NCBI GenBank assembly: GCA_038224055.1
Contig: JBBRGO010000012.1
Span: forward strand, 1 to 25,133
Origin: JBDSSS01 sp038224055
GTDB lineage: Bacteria; Actinomycetota; Actinomycetes; Actinomycetales; Dermatophilaceae
Direction: 5' to 3'
DNA length: 25,133 nt
Below the pieces are notes generated by a model that was not told the DNA's origin, ran no database searches, and was given only the letters and a program-made list of their open reading frames with translations. Shown in pieces: positions 14,961 through 21,536 of this stretch (position 1 is its first letter; each line of letters starts with the position of its first letter). Position numbers and translations under genes: made by a program.

Positions 14961-16880
14961 TCAGAAGTGGTCGCCGATCGGTGGCGCATGGAGGTCCACG
15001 TGGGTCGGGTCGACGACGGGCGTACCGTTCGGCTCGTCGGCTCCGAGGCCTCGACCCAGGCCCGGGTCGGCGAGGTGGTCCGACGCCGAGCCCCCGACGA
15101 GCGGGTCCCGCCCGATCTGGGTCTCGAACAGATCGGTGAGACCATCGCCATCGGTGTCGACCTTCGTCGGATCGGTGCCCAGGCCCACCTCGAGTGGGTC
15201 CGACAGGCCATCGCGGTCCGTGTCGGCACTGTGCGGGTCGAGGTGGGCGATCTGCTCGTAGCGGTCGCTCAGCCCATCGTGGTCCGTGTCCACGACGGGC
15301 GTGCGCACGTTCTCGGCGAACTGCCCCACGCCCGAGACGCCTGCGATGCCTGCGAGGTGACCGGGATCCGTACCGCGCGCGAGCTCGAGCGCGTCACTGG
15401 CTCCGTCGTGATCGGTGTCGGCGCTGAGCGGATCGGTGTGAGACTCCAGGGCCTCGTACGCGTCGGTGAGACCGTCGTTGTCGGTGTCGGCCTTCTGGTA
15501 GCTCGTCCCAGCCAGCCGTTCGAACGCGTCGGTGAGCCCGTCATGGTCGGTATCCCTCATGCTCTCGGGTGACGCTCCCGCCCCGATCTGGTCGTAGGAG
15601 CCCGTGGACACCAGCGTAGATGCGGCCTGCGCAGACGGTGGAACGGCGGTGCGCGGCAGGCCGTCGCCTGCGTCGGCCACGAGCGGGTTCGTTCCGAAAC
15701 GCACCTCCACGGTGTCGGTGAGGCCGTCCTGGTCGGTGTCCAGGGAGGACGGGTCGGTCCCCAGGCCGGCCTCCAGGGCGTCGCTCAGCCCGTCGTGGTC
15801 CGTGTCGCTTGCCAGCGGGTCGCTGCCGACGCGGCCGACCTCGAACCCGTCCGTCAGACCGTCCCTGTCCGTGTCGGCGTTCGTCGGGTCGGTGTGGTGC
15901 GCCTGCTCGCTGGCATCGGTGAGGCCGTCGTGGTCGGTATCGGTTTGGGCGCCCTGCACAGCTGGTGGGGCGGACTGTCCTCTCGCCGAGACGGTTTCGA
16001 CGTCAGGCGTGGCGTCGGCGTCTGGCGTGGGAGAAACCCCGTCGCCCTCCAGGAAAGGCTGCGGGTTGACGGCCTTGTCGGGGCCCTTGCCTCCCTGACG
16101 GACCTCGAAGTGCAGGTGAGGACCGCTCGATCTCCCTGTCGATCCCGAGTACCCGATGATGTCGCCAGCCTTGACCTGCTGGCCGTTCTTCACTGCCAGC
16201 TTCGACAGGTGTCCGTAGATCTCGACGAGGTTGTCGTGCGAGTCGATCCGGATGTGTTGGCCAAAACCGCTCTGGTCCCACTCCGCGGCGTAGATCGTGC
16301 CGGAGCGGCTGGCGTGAACGGGCGTGCCCGTCGGCACCCCGAAGTCGATGCCGTGGTGCTCCCCGCCCCTCGTCGGGTACGGCCCGAAGCCCGCCGTCAC
16401 CTTCGCGTCGCCGACCGGCAGCACCCCGTGGCCGGCCGTCTCGCCACCTCCGCCGACGCCAACGGCGGCCTCTCCGCTGCCGGCAGTGGCGGCTCGGTAG
16501 CCGTCGACACCCTTCCAGTCGCCGTGACCGCCGGTCACGGCCTCGACCCGGGCGAGATACGTCCGGTAGTCGTGGGCGGTGCCCTTGCTCGACTCGTGCG
16601 TCGTCGTCCACGGCCGGAGGTTGCGACCGTGGTCGGAGATCGAGAAGGCGGCCTTGGCGTTGATCAGCGGGTCGTTGAGCTCGCCCCAGGTGTTGCTGCG
16701 CACGTGGGGGTCGACGTTGATCTGCCAGAGCCCCACAGAGTGCTCGCCCATGGAGTTGAGCGCTCGCACGCGGCCGCCCGACTCGGCCAGCGCGATCGCT
16801 GTCCACGTCGTCGCCTGGTCATGCGAGAACCCCGCCGCCACGGCCGCGTCGTAGATCTGCTTGATGGAGTACGTCGTCAT
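14961..16880 (-). CDS. Leaderless peptidoglycan hydrolase: lysozyme-like, M23 peptidase and TSP3 calcium repeats
   Basis: This protein of about 639 aa joins two cell-wall cutting domains to a calcium-binding array. Residues 1-115 are lysozyme/transglycosylase-like (ALAESGG with probable catalytic Glu33, and HSVGLWQIN). Residues 150-275 are an M23 metallopeptidase with zinc ligands in HHGIDF (His176, Asp179) and HLHFE (His257), plus YGHL (His224). A linker is followed by ten DxDxDG thrombospondin-type-3 repeats (about 314-597) and a short tail. There is no signal peptide. I choose ATG 16880 because GAAGGG lies 6 bases upstream; GTG 16925 would add 15 residues but has no ribosome binding site nearby. 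Beside a CIS, it may be injected cargo or a factor for lysis and release; both are inference. Confidence 0.88.
   Translation of the reverse strand: MTTYSIKQIYDAAVAAGFSHDQATTWTAIALAESGGRVRALNSMGEHSVGLWQINVDPHVRSNTWGELNDPLINAKAAFSISDHGRNLRPWTTTHESSKGTAHDYRTYLARVEAVTGGHGDWKGVDGYRAATAGSGEAAVGVGGGGETAGHGVLPVGDAKVTAGFGPYPTRGGEHHGIDFGVPTGTPVHASRSGTIYAAEWDQSGFGQHIRIDSHDNLVEIYGHLSKLAVKNGQQVKAGDIIGYSGSTGRSSGPHLHFEVRQGGKGPDKAVNPQPFLEGDGVSPTPDADATPDVETVSARGQSAPPAVQGAQTDTDHDGLTDASEQAHHTDPTNADTDRDGLTDGFEVGRVGSDPLASDTDHDGLSDALEAGLGTDPSSLDTDQDGLTDTVEVRFGTNPLVADAGDGLPRTAVPPSAQAASTLVSTGSYDQIGAGASPESMRDTDHDGLTDAFERLAGTSYQKADTDNDGLTDAYEALESHTDPLSADTDHDGASDALELARGTDPGHLAGIAGVSGVGQFAENVRTPVVDTDHDGLSDRYEQIAHLDPHSADTDRDGLSDPLEVGLGTDPTKVDTDGDGLTDLFETQIGRDPLVGGSASDHLADPGLGRGLGADEPNGTPVVDPTHVDLHAPPIGDHF
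15090..15941 (-). repeat. Ten degenerate thrombospondin-type-3 repeats
   Basis: This part of the hydrolase gene encodes ten DTDxDG(L/A)(T/S)D units, each followed by a short acidic helix or loop, at roughly 60-75 bp spacing. An unrelated Ala/Ser-rich spacer of about 40 residues separates units 4 and 5, and a shorter one separates units 7 and 8. The Asp pattern is that of calcium-binding TSP3 repeats, so the segment should be a rigid calcium-dependent stalk. The DNA copies are diverged, so these are old repeats under protein-level selection. Confidence 0.85.
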
Positions 16881-17195
16881 CAACGGCCCTTCGGCGACCC
16901 CCGAGACGGGCCGCGAATCGGTCACAGTCTACTGAGTTGTCGAAGCGCACACACCTCCTTTGGGAGGACGGGCGCGCCGGTCGGACGGCAGGCTCACGGG
17001 GCATGATCGTGGCCGCCACCGATGTCGAGGACGGGGGCGGAAACGCCGCGGCGGCTCCTCTGACTCGCACCGACGTACCTGCCCCGTGCGGCGTGGGAAT
17101 CGACCAAGACGTAGACGGTGCAGTCGTGCCATAGTGGTCGACAGCGGCGTCTCCGCTCGAGCCGTCGTGGCAATCGAGGAATGCCAGGATCGACC
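16881..17195. promoter_or_regulatory. Divergent intergenic region (hydrolase/regulator versus membrane protein)
   Basis: This stretch of about 315 bp separates the leftward hydrolase-regulator pair from the rightward zinc-ribbon gene and must contain promoters for both. I see no firm -35/-10 pair. A hairpin, CCTCC-TTTG-GGAGG, lies at 16954-16967; its left arm read leftward gives a perfect Shine-Dalgarno (AAAGGAGG). A CATAGT at 17130-17135 could be a rightward -10 element, but no matching -35 is seen. No SARP-like direct repeats were identified with confidence. Confidence 0.4.
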
Positions 17196-18827
17196 GTGGC
17201 CACAACCTGCAGCACGTGCGGTGAGCAGAACACGCCCGATGCGCAGTTCTGCTCGTCGTGCGGCTCGTACCTGGGCTGGCAGGGCCCCCCGACGCTGGTC
17301 CGGTCGCCGTCGGTGCACCCCTCACCTGGGACGGACGGTCCTTCGGTCGAGGCGGAGTCGCAGGGCGAGACCCACCGACCTGCGCCGGGCGTGTCCGCCG
17401 AGCAGGAACCCTTCGAAGCCGTCCTCGACGCCACCGAGACGACGGTGACGCTCGAGGGCACCCCGGCGACCGTCATCGTGCGGGTCTCCAACACCTCTCA
17501 CCTCGTGGACAGCTACGTCGTCGACGCCGTCGACGGACCGCCGTGGCTGGAGGTCACTGCCGGCAAGGCCGAGCTCCTGCCCTCGACGTCCGGCACTGTC
17601 GTGACGCAGATCCGCATCGTCTCGCGCCGGCTGGTGGCCGCCCAGCAGCTCTCCCTGGTTTTGAGGGTGAGCAACACGACCGGCCGCTCGGCGAGCCGCG
17701 ACCTGCCTGTGACGGTCACCGTTCCGGTGGTGACGGCACCGATCAGGCTGCGCGCGGAGCCCCAGCAGCTGCGCGTGCGCGACGCCGCTCCCGGAGTGTG
17801 CCGCGTGGTCGTCAGCAACTCCGGCAGTAATCGATGGACTCAGGTGCGCCTCTCGGCCACCGACCCCGAGCAGGTGGTGCGAGCCACGTGGAGATCGACG
17901 CAGCTCCAGATCCCCCCCGGGGGCGAGGCGATGACGGAGGTGCGATTCGAGGCACCCCTTCCCGACCCTGGCGGTGAGGTGACCCGCGCCATCACGATCC
18001 TGGCCACGGAAGGACACCGCCGGGCCGAGACGGCGGTGGTGCTGACCCAGTCCGCGTCGCAGGCAGCCATCGACACAGTGGTCCTCGGGCTCGACCCCAG
18101 CGTGCTGCGGCTCCATGGCCGGCGCCGCGGCCGCATCACGGCTGTGGTCGACAACAGAAGGGGTACGGCGGCCGTGGCCCTGTCGCTGCGCGGCCGCGAC
18201 CCGGAGAAGAGGCTGCGCTTCGCGTTCTCCCCCTCGACGCTCCGAGTCGAGCCCGGAGGCGAGGCCTCGGTCCTGGTCAGAGTCACGGCGCCGCGTACAC
18301 CGTCCGGGCAGGAGGTGATCCGGCCCTTGACGATCGCGGTCACTGACGGCCACACCGAAACCCGTGCCGAGGGCAGTGTGATCCAGCAGGCCGCGTCGTG
18401 GCGTGGCCTGGCCCGGATCCTCCTCGTGATCCTGGGCGGACTCCTGATCTTCCTCGGCGCCACCCTGACCTTCGTGGCCGACACCGGATCCTCAGCCTTC
18501 CAGCTGACCGCGGCTGAGATCGCCGGCAAGCTGGCTTCGGCCCATCCGGAGCTCGGTATCCCGGACCAGCTCAACGCCGGAGGAGTCGAGAACGTCGTCT
18601 CCGTCGGCCTCATCCTGATCATCCTCGCGGGGCTCATGCTCTTCGGACTCACAGGGCGTTCAGGTCGGTTGACCCGGGTGGCGGCAATGACGGGTCTCGT
18701 CGTGGTCGTGGCGACGCTCGTCGGGTCGACCGCCCTGGCCACCGGGTCTGGCCCCGGTCCCGGGGCGGTCGTAGCCGGCCTCGGGTGCGTGATGGGTTAC
18801 GTCGGGGGCCTCCTCGCCCGCCGCTGA
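17196..18827 (+). CDS. Zinc-ribbon/Ig-like membrane protein, candidate CIS membrane anchor
   Basis: This protein of about 543 aa has no signal peptide. It opens with a zinc ribbon (Cys5, Cys8, Cys19, Cys22; CSTCGE and FCSSCGSYLG), then a flexible linker. About three beta-rich Ig-like modules follow (about 75-400), two of which share LRVEPGGEASVLVRVTAP-like strands. Four hydrophobic helices end the protein (about 406-427, 464-485, 494-516, 522-540). The topology implies a large cytosolic front and a membrane-embedded C-terminus. I recall comparable membrane proteins in Streptomyces CIS clusters, where CIS particles are cytosolic and are linked to the membrane by a dedicated protein (CisA). I infer a similar anchoring role. 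GTG 17196 is chosen (AGGA 7 bases upstream); ATG 17181 is the alternative, with GAGGA directly against it. Confidence 0.8.
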   Translation: MATTCSTCGEQNTPDAQFCSSCGSYLGWQGPPTLVRSPSVHPSPGTDGPSVEAESQGETHRPAPGVSAEQEPFEAVLDATETTVTLEGTPATVIVRVSNTSHLVDSYVVDAVDGPPWLEVTAGKAELLPSTSGTVVTQIRIVSRRLVAAQQLSLVLRVSNTTGRSASRDLPVTVTVPVVTAPIRLRAEPQQLRVRDAAPGVCRVVVSNSGSNRWTQVRLSATDPEQVVRATWRSTQLQIPPGGEAMTEVRFEAPLPDPGGEVTRAITILATEGHRRAETAVVLTQSASQAAIDTVVLGLDPSVLRLHGRRRGRITAVVDNRRGTAAVALSLRGRDPEKRLRFAFSPSTLRVEPGGEASVLVRVTAPRTPSGQEVIRPLTIAVTDGHTETRAEGSVIQQAASWRGLARILLVILGGLLIFLGATLTFVADTGSSAFQLTAAEIAGKLASAHPELGIPDQLNAGGVENVVSVGLILIILAGLMLFGLTGRSGRLTRVAAMTGLVVVVATLVGSTALATGSGPGPGAVVAGLGCVMGYVGGLLARR

Positions 18828-18974
18828 TACCCACGATGACCCGACGTGGCGCGGGCTTGAGCCATCGTCCTCAGCGTGAGCCACACCCACCGCGAGCGAG
18901 TTGCCGGGGAGCCGTTGTCACGGCACAAGAAGACTGCACCGCGTCTTCGCAAGCCCCAACCGGCGTCCTGCCAC

Positions 18975-19007
18975 GCAGAAAGAAACCGACGGCTGCGCAG
19001 CCGTCGG
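18975..19007 (-). terminator. Leftward intrinsic terminator candidate
   Basis: A perfect 22-bp palindrome (CCGACGGCTGCGCAGCCGTCGG, read as a 9-bp stem with GCGC loop) is followed on the minus strand by TTTCTTTC. This is the layout of an intrinsic terminator for leftward transcription. It could stop transcripts from the small gene at 19366-19689 or belong to the decayed element between them. Confidence 0.45.
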
Positions 19008-19164
19008 CCTGCCGGCCACCTTCACACCGCGCCGCTGGAGCAGGGCCACGGAGGTGATGGCGGAGAGGTCGAGCCGCGATGTGCCGCCGGGAAGGTGGCC
19101 CTCCTGCCGGCCGGCGGGGAGAGCGGCGCGAGGCACTCCGCCCGCACGCCGTGCCCGGAGATCG

Positions 19165-19330
19165 TGCTTCCGCGACCATCCCGGCGACCACGCACCCCGC
19201 TTTGACCTCCGCGTTCGGCGAGGCCACGCTGAGCCGGTTCTGGAGCAGCTGCTGCAGCCCGGCCTGCTCGGCCAGCGGCATGATCGGCACCAGGCCGGCC
19301 ACGGAACGGTGGGATCAAGGCTGAGCGGGA
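19165..19330 (-). pseudogene. Fragment of an IS1380-type transposase
   Basis: About 50 codons on the minus strand resemble the N-terminal region of IS1380-family transposases: GLVPIMPLAEQAGLQQLLQN and SPNAEVKAGCVVAGMVA. In intact members the phrase after GMVA continues as a conserved GADSIDD-like run. Here it breaks off into unrelated sequence at about 19170. Just upstream, the expected DPN.. lead-in (here LDPTVP) sits in a different frame, so a frameshift is present too. The rest of the transposase and the terminal inverted repeats are not visible. Family assignment is from memory of the motif, not a search. Confidence 0.6.
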
Positions 19331-19365
19331 CTTCGCTGCCGCCCTCTCTTCGACGCGTCGACCGG

Positions 19366-19689
19366 TCAGACGGGGTCGGTGAATGAGACCGGCTTGCCGG
19401 TCGCGTGCGCGCATGCGATCTCCCGGCTCGTTGAGTCCCCGATGTACCCGCCGGGGTTGACAACCAGAACCCGGTCAGCCAGGTCGATCTTCCGCAAGTG
19501 GAGGCTGTCCAGCGCGGTCTTCTGCTTGCTGGCGAGTTCCTCGTCTGGCTCGCGATCCTCGGGGTGGCTGAAGACGCCTGGTGCGACGACGATGACACCC
19601 GCGAAGGTGAGGTCACGGTTCGCCGCGAGCATCACTTCCACGAACCGCGTAGAACCGCAGATGCACACGATCTCGGGTCGGTCGGGCAC
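19366..19689 (-). CDS. Nucleoside 2-deoxyribosyltransferase-fold small protein
   Basis: This 107-aa protein has the compact fold of nucleoside 2-deoxyribosyltransferase-like proteins, which act on nucleosides, nucleotides or related N-glycosidic bonds. Features are IVCICGSTRFVEVMLAANRD near the N-terminus, VVAPGVFSHPED, LDSLHLRKIDLADRVLVVNP, and the family signature GGYIGDSTSREIACAHATGK, whose Glu matches the catalytic Glu of the family. The start is GTG with GAAGG eight bases upstream. Close relatives are often orphan or phage-borne genes of unknown substrate. It sits between a transposase fragment and a divergent DUF1990 gene, so it may have arrived with mobile DNA. Activity is not certain. 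Confidence 0.7.
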   Translation of the reverse strand: MPDRPEIVCICGSTRFVEVMLAANRDLTFAGVIVVAPGVFSHPEDREPDEELASKQKTALDSLHLRKIDLADRVLVVNPGGYIGDSTSREIACAHATGKPVSFTDPV

Positions 19690-19736
19690 GGCTCATGCCT
19701 TCGGGTCGAACAGCACAACCATCGCCGCGCGCATGG

Positions 19737-19742
19737 ATACTA
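19737..19742 (-). promoter_or_regulatory. Possible -10 element for the deoxyribosyltransferase-like gene
   Basis: TAGTAT on the minus strand, in a locally AT-richer patch, lies about 48 bases before the GTG at 19689. No recognisable -35 hexamer is found 16-18 bases upstream, so this is weak. Confidence 0.2.
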
Positions 19743-19936
19743 CCGATAGATGCACGACTGGATCGCCTCCAGGACACCCAGGGGCCACGATCCACCCTTG
19801 TCGCTGCCCGGCCAAGGGTCGATCCGGCGCTTCCCTGCACCCAACCCCACCGGACGGCCAGACATGGTGCGGTCACTGGGCCGGCCATGCGTGGCTCCGG
19901 GTCGGTGTCCGTGTCGGAGTCGGTGATGATGTCACC

Positions 19937-20533
19937 ATGACCGTCCGTCGCCTCACGAGCCAGGAGTCGGCAACCCTCCGCGACAGACCGCTCGCCGACG
20001 AGCCCGGCGGCGAGAGTGCGACCGCCGCGGGGCCAGCCGGCTACACCCGCCTTGCCCTGTCCACCATCTTGGTCCGCCGAGACTTCCAGGGTGCCGTCAG
20101 CGACCTCCTCACCTGGCGAGTGCACGAACGGGCCGGGCTGCGGGTGGACGCCTCGGACATCCCGCTGCAGATCGGGACGGTCACCCTCATGCGCTGGGGA
20201 GTCGGCCCGCTGTCGCTGACGATTCCGTGCCGCGTCGTGGACGTGTCCGACGACGCGCGGCGTGGCGGCTTCACCTACGGGACCCTTCGCGGGCACCCCG
20301 TGTCAGGCGAGGAGGAGTTCCTGCTCGAACATCGCGACGACGGGGCCATCGAGTTCACGATCACGGCGTTGTCGCGGCCGGCGTCGACGTTGGCCAGGCT
20401 CGGGGGTCCCCTCGGCCGGGCCGCTCAGCGCCTCATGGCCCGGCGGTATCTCGGCGCCCTGGACCGCCTCGACCAGCAGACCGGCGGAGGTCACGAAACC
20501 CCTCACCGCAGTCCAGGGCCCGAGGGTGGGTGA
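19937..20533 (+). CDS. DUF1990 family protein
   Basis: This 198-aa protein resembles the DUF1990 family, whose function is unknown. Visible features are AGYTRLALSTILVRRDFQGA (residues 34-53), then HERAGLRVDASDIPLQIGTV, VVDVSDDARRGGFTYGTLRG and HPVSGEEEFLLEHRDDG, and a C-terminal helix with RLMARRYLGALDRL. The fold is likely a lipocalin/START-like barrel that could bind a small ligand; that is inference. The ATG at 19937 is chosen because family similarity starts soon after; the frame is open for 186 codons further upstream without resemblance. The ribosome binding site is weak (GGTGATG). It diverges from the gene at 19689 and is followed by a GH26 remnant. Confidence 0.7.
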   Translation: MTVRRLTSQESATLRDRPLADEPGGESATAAGPAGYTRLALSTILVRRDFQGAVSDLLTWRVHERAGLRVDASDIPLQIGTVTLMRWGVGPLSLTIPCRVVDVSDDARRGGFTYGTLRGHPVSGEEEFLLEHRDDGAIEFTITALSRPASTLARLGGPLGRAAQRLMARRYLGALDRLDQQTGGGHETPHRSPGPEGG

Positions 20534-20593
20534 GTCGCCCGATATCCCGCGGTCTGCAGCGAGCCGACCGGGTGGGAGTGACGTGCCCTCGGC

Positions 20594-20793
20594 CGAGCCG
20601 GCCAGCCTGCCTACCGCCTCGCGGCCATCACAACGGTGCGTACGACCCCTACATCTCTCGCTGGGCGTCGCCGCCCCGCGCGACCAACCTCGTGTGGGCC
20701 TGGTCGCCACACGTTTCCTTTCCGGGATCCACCACGCTGCCGGGGCTCTACCCGGGCGACGCGTACGTCGACCGGGTCGCGGTCGACGTCAGG
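20594..20793 (+). pseudogene. Remnant of a GH26-type glycoside hydrolase
   Basis: Two frames together read like GH26 endo-glycanases (beta-mannanase-type). The first gives GQPAYRLAAI (about 20600-20629). After a one-base deletion the second gives NGAYDPYISRWA, then TNLVWAWSPHVSFPGSTTLP and GLYPGDAYVDRVAVDV (20632-20790). In intact enzymes about 50 residues holding the acid/base Glu (HEMNG-like motif) lie between RWA and TNLVW; here they are missing (junction near 20668-20680). The region carrying the second catalytic Glu is also lost, where the sequence runs into the convergent kinase gene at 20789. It is therefore inactive. Similarity is from motif memory, not a search. Confidence 0.65.
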
Positions 20794-21211
20794 AGCGCCG
20801 GCGCACCATCTGCCACACGTTGCGGCCATCAGTGCGGGAGTAGCGCAGCACGTCGAGCACCGCCACCGCCAGGAACAGCCCGCGGCCGGCCTCGTCCAAG
20901 GCGTCGTCGGGCAGCCGGGCCCCGTCGACGACGTCGGCACTGTCGAGGTCGGCGAAGGCCTGTCCGTTGTCGACGAGCTCGGCCTCGAGGCGGTCCGGGA
21001 GGACCTCGAGCGAGAACTCGTAGACGACGTGCCCGGCCGGGCTACCGTGCTCGACGACGTTGCCGGCGATCTCGATGATCGCAGTCTCGAACATCATGAG
21101 GTCGTCGGGCGAGACGTCGGGGTGCTCGCGGGACACCCGCTCGAGCAGCTCGTGGAGGAGGTCCAGGCTCTCGGGGACCGCTAGCGTCGCTACTGTGTAG
21201 TCACCAGGCAC
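20789..21211 (-). CDS. RsbW-type anti-sigma/serine kinase (HATPase_c_2)
   Basis: This protein of about 140 aa has a GHKL ATPase fold like RsbW and SpoIIAB, kinases that phosphorylate a STAS partner and, when free, bind a target such as a sigma factor. The N-box is FETAIIEIAGNVVEHG (about residues 53-68), the G1 box VDNGQAF and the G2 box EAGRGLFLA; all key residues look intact. I choose GTG 21211, which overlaps the STAS gene by 11 bases and has GAGGAA seven bases upstream. An earlier ATG at 21250 would add 13 residues with no family resemblance. It is the last gene of the four-gene partner-switching operon. No sigma factor is encoded nearby. Confidence 0.88.
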   Translation of the reverse strand: MPGDYTVATLAVPESLDLLHELLERVSREHPDVSPDDLMMFETAIIEIAGNVVEHGSPAGHVVYEFSLEVLPDRLEAELVDNGQAFADLDSADVVDGARLPDDALDEAGRGLFLAVAVLDVLRYSRTDGRNVWQMVRRRS

Positions 21212-21536
21212 GCGTGGCTTCCTCGATCTTGTCGTAGGGGTGCAGGACACGGTCGAGGTTGGTCAGGCCGAGAACGGTCCGGACCTGGGCGGTCGCTCCG
21301 ACGATGCGCAGGTCCCCGCCGGCCTGCCGGGTGTCCTTGAGCCCGGAGACGAGGGCTCCGAGCCCGGAGGAGTCCACGAAGCCGACGTCGGTGAGATCGA
21401 CCACCACACGCGGGCGTCCCTCGGTGATGGTCGCCGCGACGGCCGCCTTGAGCGCCGGGGCGGTGGCCATCGTCAGTCGGCCGTCGCAGCGGATGACCGT
21501 GGCGTCGGCTCCTTGTGGGGAGGTCTCGAGGTTCAT
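21201..21536 (-). CDS. STAS-domain anti-anti-sigma-type protein (RsbV-like)
   Basis: This 111-aa protein is one complete STAS domain. The phosphorylation loop is DLTDVGFVDSSGLGALVSGL (residues 48-67), with Ser57 as likely phosphoacceptor by analogy to SpoIIAA. Unphosphorylated STAS proteins of this type bind the RsbW-like kinase and free its target; the SpoIIE-type phosphatase reverses phosphorylation. The ATG overlaps the end of the glycosyltransferase gene by four bases (ATGA), and the kinase gene overlaps its 3' end. This is the partner-switching set, but here joined to a polysaccharide synthase instead of a sigma-factor gene. Confidence 0.92.
   Translation of the reverse strand: MNLETSPQGADATVIRCDGRLTMATAPALKAAVAATITEGRPRVVVDLTDVGFVDSSGLGALVSGLKDTRQAGGDLRIVGATAQVRTVLGLTNLDRVLHPYDKIEEATRAW

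Larger units (their letters stand above)
18828..19365. other. Gene-poor decayed region with mobile-element remnant
   Basis: No intact gene is seen in these 538 bp. The region holds an IS1380-type transposase fragment (19165-19330, minus strand) and a palindromic terminator-like hairpin (18986-19007). Between them the minus strand reads for about 60 codons (RLDLSAITSVALLQRRGVKV) in a way that could be the remnant of another protein, which I cannot identify. A weak stem (CCACG at 18831, CGTGG at 18845) follows the membrane-protein gene without a T-run. Confidence 0.5.

Noticed and set aside
14133..15572. Plus-strand open frame of 479 codons across regulator and hydrolase genes
   Set aside because: Antisense to two supported genes; the repeated RVG/VGV-like text is the complement of the TSP3 repeats.
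15090..15941. Regular repeats that could suggest a CRISPR array
   Set aside because: The units are diverged, have no unique spacers of constant length and encode in-frame DxDxDG calcium repeats.
19379..19936. Upstream extension of the DUF1990 frame by 186 codons
   Set aside because: It is antisense to the deoxyribosyltransferase-like gene and shows no DUF1990 resemblance before the ATG at 19937.
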